Of a DNA stretch of 30,329 nucleotides, positions 15,266 to 22,074 are shown one piece after another. Position 1 is the stretch's first letter. Every line of letters begins with the position of its first letter. The stretch is from JANMDR01 sp031376425 (GTDB lineage: Bacteria > Pseudomonadota > Gammaproteobacteria > Burkholderiales > Usitatibacteraceae). The stretch covers positions 1-30,329 of the forward strand of contig JANMDR010000321.1 in assembly GCA_031376425.1 (NCBI GenBank). The letters run 5' to 3'. The position numbers and the translations under genes were made by a program. The notes beneath the pieces are model-generated. The model was given only the letters and a program-made list of their open reading frames with translations. It had not been told where the DNA came from and did not search any database.

Positions 15266-16647
15266 AAGTTAAACCGTTCCATGCGCCGATAGAGCGACGC
15301 ACGAGTAAGGCCTAAATCTTTGGCGGTGAGGGAAATATTCCAAGCGTGTTTGTTGAGTGCACGTTCAACAAGGAGCTTTTCCATACGCTCAAGATTTAAA
15401 TCATCGTCTATAACTGCTGGTGCAGTCGGCGTAATCGTAGGAAATTTTGTTGCGTGTGAGAGCGCTAAATCTTCGGTTGAGTATTGCGCACCACTGCCTA
15501 AAATGACGGCACGTTCAATGGCGTGACGCAAAGCGCGGACATTACCCGGCCAATCGTATTGCTCAATGGCCTGCAATGCGCTTTGGCTAAAGCTTTTCGC
15601 CGTTTTCTCATATTTTTGCGCGTAATGATTTAAAAAATGTGCCGCTAAAACGGGAATATCTTCGCGGCGCTGGCGTAGCGGCGGAATATGAATTTCTACC
15701 GTATTCAAGCGAAACAATAAATCCGGACGAAACTGTTTTTCGTCTGCAAGTTGATCGCGCGATAAATTGGTGGCGCTAATGACGCGTACATCAACGTTCT
15801 CAGGTGCGTTCGCGCCTACACGGGTCACTTGGCGCTGCTCTAAAACGCTTAACAACTTAGGTTGTAACGTCAGTGGCAGATTACCGATTTCATCTAAAAA
15901 TAAGGTGCCATGATGCGCCGCCGCGAAGCGCCCGATGCGGTCGGTTTTCGCATCTGTAAACGCCCCTTTTTTGTGACCAAATAGCTCACTTTCAAATAGG
16001 CTTGCTGTGACTGCACCTAAATCTACGGAAATCATTACCTCGTCGGTGCGCTTTGAAGCGTGGTGCAGCGCCCGCGCTACCAGTTCTTTGCCCGTGCCGT
16101 TTTCCCCTAAAATCAACACGTTTGCATCTGTGGGTGCGGCGCGTTGAATAAGCGATTGCACGTGTTGCATGGCCGGTGAATTGCCAATTAACATCGTTTT
16201 ATCTGCGCCGCTGGCACCACTGAGTTCAAGCGCCTGTCGATGCGAGCGTTCAGCTGCACGCCTAGTCGCGCGGAGTTGTACCGCATTGTGCACGGTGGTT
16301 GCCAAGCGCTCATTATTCCAAGGCTTGGTGATGAAGTCAGTGGCACCCAGTTTCATGGCCTCTACGGCTAGTTTTACGCCGCCGTGCGCGGTGATAACCA
16401 CGACCGCAGCATCGGCATCAAGCCGTCTGATCTCGCTTAACCAGCGTAGGCCTTCATCAGAGCTGGTAGCACCTCGTTGAAAATTCAAATCCAGCACAAT
16501 TGCACCGATATCCTGTGCGGCAAGGATTGCGGGAATAACATCCGGATGACGATGGGTGAGGGTGGTGAAGCCTAAATGGCGCAACGCCAACGCGCTGGCT
16601 TGGAGCACATCAGGATCATCATCTACAATCAGCACAGTTTCAGACAA
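15262..16647 (-). CDS. NtrC-type sigma-54 response regulator (module B)
   Basis: A 461-residue protein if it starts at TTG 16647. I prefer that start because a GGAGA lies six bases before it and the receiver domain begins at once (SETVLIVDDD). A GTG at 16707 would add 20 unconserved residues running across the enhancer site. The receiver has D53 and K108 and the same long loop (DLNFQRGATSSDEGL) as the module A regulator. The AAA+ domain has GENGTGKE (181-188), GAFTDA (228-233) and TLFLDE (248-253). The Fis-type helix-turn-helix ends LGLTRASLYRRMERFNL. It should bind the palindromes at 16668-16706 and activate the adaptor-ATPase-permease genes. The same sites lie just upstream of its own start, so it may also control itself. 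Confidence 0.92.
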   Translation of the reverse strand: MSETVLIVDDDPDVLQASALALRHLGFTTLTHRHPDVIPAILAAQDIGAIVLDLNFQRGATSSDEGLRWLSEIRRLDADAAVVVITAHGGVKLAVEAMKLGATDFITKPWNNERLATTVHNAVQLRATRRAAERSHRQALELSGASGADKTMLIGNSPAMQHVQSLIQRAAPTDANVLILGENGTGKELVARALHHASKRTDEVMISVDLGAVTASLFESELFGHKKGAFTDAKTDRIGRFAAAHHGTLFLDEIGNLPLTLQPKLLSVLEQRQVTRVGANAPENVDVRVISATNLSRDQLADEKQFRPDLLFRLNTVEIHIPPLRQRREDIPVLAAHFLNHYAQKYEKTAKSFSQSALQAIEQYDWPGNVRALRHAIERAVILGSGAQYSTEDLALSHATKFPTITPTAPAVIDDDLNLERMEKLLVERALNKHAWNISLTAKDLGLTRASLYRRMERFNL

Positions 16648-16653
16648 GATAAA

Positions 16654-16658
16654 TCTCC
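16654..16658 (-). promoter_or_regulatory. ribosome binding site fixing the TTG start of the module B regulator
   Basis: GGAGA on the minus strand lies six bases before TTG 16647. No comparable site precedes the upstream GTG at 16707, so the shorter protein is favoured. Confidence 0.65.
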
Positions 16659-16667
16659 AAATAATTA

Positions 16668-16706
16668 TGTTCGTTATCGTACACTGAAATTGTCCGAAAA
16701 TGAACA
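16668..16706 (+). promoter_or_regulatory. tandem palindromes, candidate enhancer (UAS) for module B
   Basis: TGTTCG-TTAT-CGTACA (16668-16683) and TGTCCG-AAAA-TGAACA (16691-16706) share the pattern TGTNCG-N4-NGNACA and start 23 bp apart, about two helical turns. They lie 90-128 bp upstream of the expected sigma-54 start near 16796. The likely ligand is the regulator encoded divergently at 15262-16647. Confidence 0.6.
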
Positions 16707-16729
16707 CTTTAAATCTTGCAGATATGCTT

Positions 16730-16742
16730 TATCAAGATATTT
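16730..16742 (+). promoter_or_regulatory. IHF-like site between enhancer and promoter
   Basis: TATCAAGATATTT matches the IHF consensus WATCAANNNNTTR at every fixed position except the last. It sits between the candidate enhancer and the -24/-12 element, the usual place for IHF to bend DNA for a sigma-54 promoter. Confidence 0.55.
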
Positions 16743-16769
16743 TGTTTAAAAATCAGATAGTTAGTGCAC

Positions 16770-16785
16770 TGGCACGGTGATTGCT
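16770..16785 (+). promoter_or_regulatory. sigma-54 (-24/-12) promoter of module B
   Basis: TGGCACG-GTGA-TTGCT is a full match to the RpoN consensus, with GG (16771-16772) and GC (16783-16784) ten bases apart. The start site would be near 16796, leaving a leader of about 84 bases to the adaptor ATG at 16880. Confidence 0.88.
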
Positions 16786-16879
16786 ATAGCTAAGATATGC
16801 AAATCTATTTTCAGAGCCAACTGCGACCATGCCCGAAGGCAAACTACCTGTAGCGCCCAACCGTATTAGCGGAATCGAC

Positions 16880-18130
16880 ATGGATAGTGCGATTAATAAA
16901 TCGCGCTATCCATCGCGTCGTCAATTGTTTATCGGCGCAGTAATTGTTCTTGGCATGGCGGTTTTGGCGTGGCGCATCGTTCCCACATTTGCGTCGAATT
17001 CCCAATCGCTACAGTCAGATAGAGTTACAACAGCGTTGGTTTCAAGTGGTGTGTTTGAAGATTTCATTCCGCTTCGTGGCGTTGTCTCACCGCTCAACAC
17101 CGTGTTTTTAGATGCCGTTGAGGGCGGTAGAGTTGAAAAACGCTTGGTAGAAGATGGTGCCATGCTCAGCGTCGGTCAGCCGTTGGCAGTGCTGACTAAT
17201 AGTGGCTTGCAGCTGGAGGTAATTCGTAGCGAATCTGAGGTAACTAACCAGCTCAACAACTTGCGCACGATTGAAATTCAGCTGGAACGTAATAAGGTAG
17301 AAAACGAACGTGCCATAAACGAAATCAATTGGCAGTTAAAGCGCATCAGTCAAAAATCAGCACGAGATAAGAAACTTGCTGAAATAGGCTTTATCGCTCA
17401 AGCAAACGTTCAAGATAGTCAGGATGAAGAACACTATTGGCGTAACCGCTTGAACATCACCCAGCAAGGACAAACTACTGACGCGCAATTGCAAACAACG
17501 CAGGTTGCGCAATTGCGTCAGGCCACCAAACAACTACAGGCAAATCTGCTTCTTGCGCGTGCCAACTTAGATGCCCTCACTGTAAAAGCGCCCATTCCTG
17601 GGCGGCTCACAGCGTTTGATATCAACGTCGGGCAAAGTCTGACGCGGGGTCAGCGGCTGGGTCAAATTGATAGCCCCGAAGCCGCAAAGCTAATTATTAG
17701 TATTGATGAATATTATTTGAGCCGCGTTGCCGTAGGCCAAACGGCAACGCTGGATTGGGAAAACGTTTCCTACCCAATGATGATTCGAAAACTGAATCCG
17801 CAAGTGCGTGCGGGGCAATTTGAAGGTGAGTTGGTATTTACGACGACACAGCCAAAAAACCTGCGCCGGGGTCAGACCATGCAAGCTAAGTTAGCGCTAG
17901 GCGAAAACAAAGCGGCCATATTGTTGCCCACAGGCCCTTATCTAACTGACGGTGGTGGACATTTTGTGTTCGTGGTGAATGATCAAACGGCAACTAAGCA
18001 AACTGTGCAGCTAGGGCGGCGCAACGTTAGCTTCGTTGAGGTGCTTAGCGGGTTGAAGGTAGGTGATCGGGTGTTGACGTCTTCCTACGCGGGCTTGGTG
18101 GACAAAGATCGTTTACAGATTGCTAAATAA
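16880..18130 (+). CDS. HlyD/MacA-like periplasmic adaptor (module B)
   Basis: A 416-residue adaptor. An in-frame ATG at 16829 exists, but I prefer 16880. It follows a GGAA (16871-16874), its N-terminus aligns with the module A adaptor (MDSAI versus MDKAI), and the lengths then match (416 and 415). An N-terminal anchor lies at about 18-38. The lipoyl halves are split around a coiled-coil hairpin (about 105-230), and a beta-barrel region (YYLSRVAVGQTATLDW) and a C-terminal LSGLKVGDRVLTSS motif follow. It should bridge the module B ABC permease and a TolC-like channel, which is not in the window. It is the first gene behind the sigma-54 promoter and lies 32 bp before the ATPase gene. Confidence 0.9.
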   Translation: MDSAINKSRYPSRRQLFIGAVIVLGMAVLAWRIVPTFASNSQSLQSDRVTTALVSSGVFEDFIPLRGVVSPLNTVFLDAVEGGRVEKRLVEDGAMLSVGQPLAVLTNSGLQLEVIRSESEVTNQLNNLRTIEIQLERNKVENERAINEINWQLKRISQKSARDKKLAEIGFIAQANVQDSQDEEHYWRNRLNITQQGQTTDAQLQTTQVAQLRQATKQLQANLLLARANLDALTVKAPIPGRLTAFDINVGQSLTRGQRLGQIDSPEAAKLIISIDEYYLSRVAVGQTATLDWENVSYPMMIRKLNPQVRAGQFEGELVFTTTQPKNLRRGQTMQAKLALGENKAAILLPTGPYLTDGGGHFVFVVNDQTATKQTVQLGRRNVSFVEVLSGLKVGDRVLTSSYAGLVDKDRLQIAK

Positions 18131-18162
18131 TTATTTGTGCTTTAAAACTCTTGGAGGGTTCC

Positions 18163-18843
18163 ATGTTGCAGCTTAAAAATTTGACTAAGATATATCGTAC
18201 CGACACGGTACAGACTACCGCGCTACGCGACGTCAATATCACTATTCCCAAAGGCGAATTTAGCGCCATCATGGGGCCTTCCGGTTGTGGAAAATCAACC
18301 CTGCTAAACGTCATTGGAATGCTCGATTCTCCTGACTCAGGCGGCTATTTTTTCGATGGTCAAGACGTAGCGGGAATGGGCGAATCGCAATTGGCAAAGC
18401 TGCGTAAAAAGCATATTGGTTTTATTTTTCAGAGCTTTAATTTGATTGATGAATTAACCGTTGCCGAAAATATTGAACTTGCCCTGTTGTATCACGACAT
18501 TCCCACAGCCGAGCGTCGCGCCCGCGTTGAGGAAGCAATGGATAAAGTCGGTATCGGTCATCGGGCTAAACACATGCCTAGCCAGCTTAGCGGCGGCCAA
18601 CAACAACGTGTTGCAGTGGGAAGGGCAGTTGTCGCTAAGCCAAATTTAATTTTAGCTGATGAACCCACTGGAAACTTAGATACTGCCCACGGTGACGAGG
18701 TGATGCGCATGTTGCGTGCACTCAACGAATCTGGGACTAACGTTGTCATGGTGACGCATACACCGCATCACGCCGACTATGCATCACGCATCATCAATTT
18801 AGTGGATGGCCAAGTCATTACCGAAAGCGCGCGGCCACTTTAA
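18163..18843 (+). CDS. MacB/LolD-type ABC ATPase (module B)
   Basis: A 226-residue ATPase. The ATG at 18163 has a strong GGAGGG six bases upstream and gives MLQLKNLTKIYRTD, which aligns with the module A protein from its first residue; a TTG at 18151 would add four residues. Walker A is GPSGCGKST, the Q-loop is FIFQSF, the signature is LSGGQQQRVAVGRA, Walker B is LILADEP and the switch histidine is in VTHT. All elements are intact. It should power the 823-residue permease encoded 46 bp downstream. Similarity to the module A ATPase runs through the whole chain, which indicates paralogy. Confidence 0.92.
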   Translation: MLQLKNLTKIYRTDTVQTTALRDVNITIPKGEFSAIMGPSGCGKSTLLNVIGMLDSPDSGGYFFDGQDVAGMGESQLAKLRKKHIGFIFQSFNLIDELTVAENIELALLYHDIPTAERRARVEEAMDKVGIGHRAKHMPSQLSGGQQQRVAVGRAVVAKPNLILADEPTGNLDTAHGDEVMRMLRALNESGTNVVMVTHTPHHADYASRIINLVDGQVITESARPL

Positions 18844-18889
18844 ATACCGCGCTAATAAATAAACCTGACTCAATTCGAAAGCTAAATAT

Positions 18890-21361
18890 ATGTGGCGAAA
18901 TTATTTAATTATTGCACTGCGTACTCTGGCGAAGAGCCGCTTATTCACGGCGCTAAATTTGGTTGGTCTTGCAGTGGGAATGGCGGCTTGCCTACTTATT
19001 GCTATGTGGGTGCGTAATGAAACAACATATGATCAATGGCTGCCCGATGCCGAGCGGATATTTGTAGTACAAGCAAAAACACAGTATCCGGGGAAAGAAA
19101 TGGAAACCTGGGGACATGCATCTGCCATTATGCTACCCAAGCTGGAGGTTGATTTTTCGCAAATTGCAAGCTACACCCGACTTTTGCGGGGTGAGCGTGC
19201 CATGCGCTATGGGACGCGGGTAGAAAATCAGCCAATTGTGTTGGTGGATACTGGGTTTTTTGATGTGCTCGCCCTTCCGCTCCTTGAAGGTAGTCGTGAG
19301 ACTGCTTTAAAGCGTCCTGACCAAATTGCGGTCAGCGATTCCTTTGCCAAAAAATGGTTTGGAACCAATCCTGCGGTGGGGCAAACATTAATAGTGACGG
19401 TTAAGGGCGAAAAAAGGCCATTTCAAGTTGCCGCAGTGTTTCGCGATTTGCCGTCTAATTCCATGCTTGAATTTAATGTGCTTATGCCGTTTCAAGATGC
19501 TGATTTCGCTACCCCAGCGCAGGTACTAAATTGGGGGAGTTTTACGACCCTATCGATAGTCAAACTCAAGGTTGCTAGTGATGCTACGGCCATCAATGCG
19601 GGCATGGATGGTTTTATTGAAAAACATGCGCCGCCATTTTCGAAAGTTGAAAATGGCTTTTATTATCGTCCCAATCTTCGAAATATTACCGACACGCATT
19701 TGCAGGAGTTGAAAGCCTCGGCAAATTTTCGGCCACAGGGTGATGCACGCTTAGTGGCTGCCTTGGCCGCTGTTGGCTTACTGATACTTGGCATTGCGAC
19801 CATAACCTATATAAATTTAGCGACAGCACGCGTGTCACTGCGGGCGCGTGAAGTAGGATTACGAAAAACACTTGGTGCTGGGCGCGGGCAATTAATGGTG
19901 CAGTTTTTGGTGGAATCTAGCTTAATTGCTCTATTGGCCGGTATCTTGGCGTTGGCACTGGTGGAAATGGCGCTGCCCGCATTTAATTTTCTGCTCGCAC
20001 AAAAATTGGTTTTGCAATATTTTGGGTTGCAGGGTGTACTCCTGCCTTTAGTACTAATGGTAGGTTTTGTGGGGATTGCAGGGGGCTGGTATCCGGCGTT
20101 GGTATTGGCGCGCTTACGTCCGCGAGAAGCGATTTCTGGCCAGCATGGGGCCGTGTTAAAAAGCGGACGCGTACCACTGCGCCAGCTACTGGTTATTGGT
20201 CAATTTAGTATCGCCATTTTGCTCATGACTTGCATGGCTATTATTTATGCTCAAGTATCGCATCTACGCAATGTAGATATGGGCTATCAACCTGATGGCC
20301 TCATCGTCATTCCAGGAATTCAACGTGCCGAGGTATTGCCTAACCAAAAAGCATTGCTAGCCGCACTCCTGCGTGTTCCAGATGTGCTGAGTGCAACCCG
20401 CTCAATGTTTGATCCGACAGGTAGCGGTCTGGCGCGACAGTCCGCACACTTACCGGGGGTGCCAGAATCACAGGCACCGCAGATCAGTATGAACCCTGTC
20501 GATTGGGGTTATCTAAAAACCTATGGCGGCACCATCATTGCAGGGCGTGATCTATCCGAAAAATATGGCAATGACGATTGGCCTTACCTACAGGATGCAG
20601 AGGAAGCAGCAAAGCGCGGTGTTAATGGCTTAGTTAATCGCGCCGCCTTGAAATTTTTTAACGTAACAGACCCTAACGCTGCAATTGGAAAGACCTTTAA
20701 GCTTGGTAGCCAAGCTGAGGCTTTACGTATTACCGTCACCGTGGTGGGCGTCATTGAGGATTTACGGATGCGATCCGCACGCGACGAAATTATACCTAGC
20801 CTTTATGTTCGTGGTGACGAAGGATTAACGGCAGTATCAGTGCGGTACAAAGCTGTGCCACCAGCGGAAATGGTGAGCCGTTTAGAGGCGGCGTGGAAAC
20901 AACTGTTCCCAGAAACACCCTTTGCGGCAAGACTAGTCGATGAAGCCATCGTGGGCTATTATAAAAATGAGACCCGTCGCGGCCATTTATTTGCATTGTT
21001 TGCCGGTATTGCTATCGTGCTATGTGCAGTCGGCTTGTACGGGCTTGCGGTGTTTACGGCCGAACGGCGCACCAAAGAAATCGGCATTCGCAAAGTGCTA
21101 GGCGCTGAGGTGAGTGATATCGTGCGCTTATTGGTTTGGCAGTTTTCCAAGCCGGTTATGATCGCGACGCTCATTGCCTGGCCGATCGCGTGGTGGTTAA
21201 TGCGCGAGTGGCTCAACGGCTTTAGTGTACGCATACCCCTTACGCCGCTACCTTTCATTGCTGCTGGTGCCAGTGCAATGTTTATCGCTTGGATTACCGT
21301 TGCGTGGCACGCCATGCGCGTTGCCCGCTCCAGCCCAATTCACGCCTTGCGTCATGAATGA
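18890..21361 (+). CDS. double-length FtsX/MacB-like ABC permease (module B)
   Basis: An 823-residue permease with two FtsX-type halves in one chain. The first half has a helix at about 20-42, a periplasmic domain, and three helices around 285-310, 335-365 and 380-405, with AREVGLRKTLGAGRGQL as coupling motif. The second half begins with a helix at about 435-455 and a second large periplasmic domain. It ends with three helices (about 700-725, 755-775 and 785-810), the motif TKEIGIRKVLGAEVSD and the tail RVARSSPIHALRHE. In module A the same function is divided between two genes. Eight predicted helices and two periplasmic domains fit an exporter, or a transporter that senses and removes envelope-active compounds. 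The substrate is unknown. Confidence 0.9.
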   Translation: MWRNYLIIALRTLAKSRLFTALNLVGLAVGMAACLLIAMWVRNETTYDQWLPDAERIFVVQAKTQYPGKEMETWGHASAIMLPKLEVDFSQIASYTRLLRGERAMRYGTRVENQPIVLVDTGFFDVLALPLLEGSRETALKRPDQIAVSDSFAKKWFGTNPAVGQTLIVTVKGEKRPFQVAAVFRDLPSNSMLEFNVLMPFQDADFATPAQVLNWGSFTTLSIVKLKVASDATAINAGMDGFIEKHAPPFSKVENGFYYRPNLRNITDTHLQELKASANFRPQGDARLVAALAAVGLLILGIATITYINLATARVSLRAREVGLRKTLGAGRGQLMVQFLVESSLIALLAGILALALVEMALPAFNFLLAQKLVLQYFGLQGVLLPLVLMVGFVGIAGGWYPALVLARLRPREAISGQHGAVLKSGRVPLRQLLVIGQFSIAILLMTCMAIIYAQVSHLRNVDMGYQPDGLIVIPGIQRAEVLPNQKALLAALLRVPDVLSATRSMFDPTGSGLARQSAHLPGVPESQAPQISMNPVDWGYLKTYGGTIIAGRDLSEKYGNDDWPYLQDAEEAAKRGVNGLVNRAALKFFNVTDPNAAIGKTFKLGSQAEALRITVTVVGVIEDLRMRSARDEIIPSLYVRGDEGLTAVSVRYKAVPPAEMVSRLEAAWKQLFPETPFAARLVDEAIVGYYKNETRRGHLFALFAGIAIVLCAVGLYGLAVFTAERRTKEIGIRKVLGAEVSDIVRLLVWQFSKPVMIATLIAWPIAWWLMREWLNGFSVRIPLTPLPFIAAGASAMFIAWITVAWHAMRVARSSPIHALRHE

Positions 21362-21396
21362 CGTAAATAGAACGATATTCAGGAAACGGTTGCGCT

Positions 21397-21768
21397 ATGC
21401 CTGCTGAAAACGTGGTGAAGCAGTATGTAACGATGATAGAAGCAAATGAGCATCTGCATGCCATAGAAATGTTTTATGCGCCCGATGCCAAGGTTGTAGA
21501 AAATGCTAACGCGCCACTCACCGGAGTGAGGGCGTTGACAGCGCGCAAAGCGACTACCTTAGCGAATGTACGCTCGGTTCGTGCCAAATGCGTTCCACCG
21601 ATTTTACAGAGCGGTGATTACGTCATGCTGCGTTGGATTTACTATTTTGAAACGCATGATGACAAGCTGAGGCGTGTGGAAGAGCTGGCTTTACAGCAAT
21701 GGCAGGGGGACCAAATTATAGGGGAACAGTTTTTTTTCGACCCCGCACAATTGACGAAGGATCTCTAA
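21397..21768 (+). CDS. SnoaL-like / NTF2-fold small protein
   Basis: A 123-residue protein, 35 bp after the permease gene and on the same strand, with AGGAAA at 21381-21386 as a possible ribosome site. The start (VVKQYVTMIEANEHLHAIEMFYAPDAKVVEN), the later GVRAL and the LRWIYYFETHD strand are typical of the SnoaL-like NTF2 fold. No signal peptide is seen, so it is cytoplasmic. Members range from small enzymes (cyclases, isomerases, hydrolases) to ligand binders, and sequence alone does not tell which. Its place at the end of the module B operon suggests shared sigma-54 control. Module A has no counterpart. Confidence 0.72.
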   Translation: MPAENVVKQYVTMIEANEHLHAIEMFYAPDAKVVENANAPLTGVRALTARKATTLANVRSVRAKCVPPILQSGDYVMLRWIYYFETHDDKLRRVEELALQQWQGDQIIGEQFFFDPAQLTKDL

Positions 21769-22074
21769 AAAACCTGTTCTGGCAGCGTTGAAATTTGGGC
21801 TTTTAGCCCTTGTTGTAATAACACCATAGCGGCTGTAGCACGCCTATTCGTGTCCGTATGAAATTGTGCGAGTGTAGCGTTTTGTAACTACGTAAAGTAT
21901 TGTTTTTAAAAGAATTTTTTATAGCCTGTGGTTTTTGATTCGTTTTGTTACATAGCCTCTTGGGCGCTCAATTATGGTCACGATTGGGTACAAATTTTCA
22001 ATGTGCGGGTGGGTAGACTTCACTCACGTTTTTTTACCCCATTCATTGGGGCAACCTACCTCACAGGAATCCAA
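21769..22074. other. intergenic region and leader of the TonB-dependent receptor
   Basis: A small hairpin GGGC-TTTTA-GCCC lies near 21797-21809 and could end the module B transcript weakly. The rest is AT-rich and must hold the receptor promoter; I could not define -35 and -10 boxes with good spacing. No sigma-54 element was found. Reading is open from 21928 in the receptor frame, but that part does not look like protein. Confidence 0.4.
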
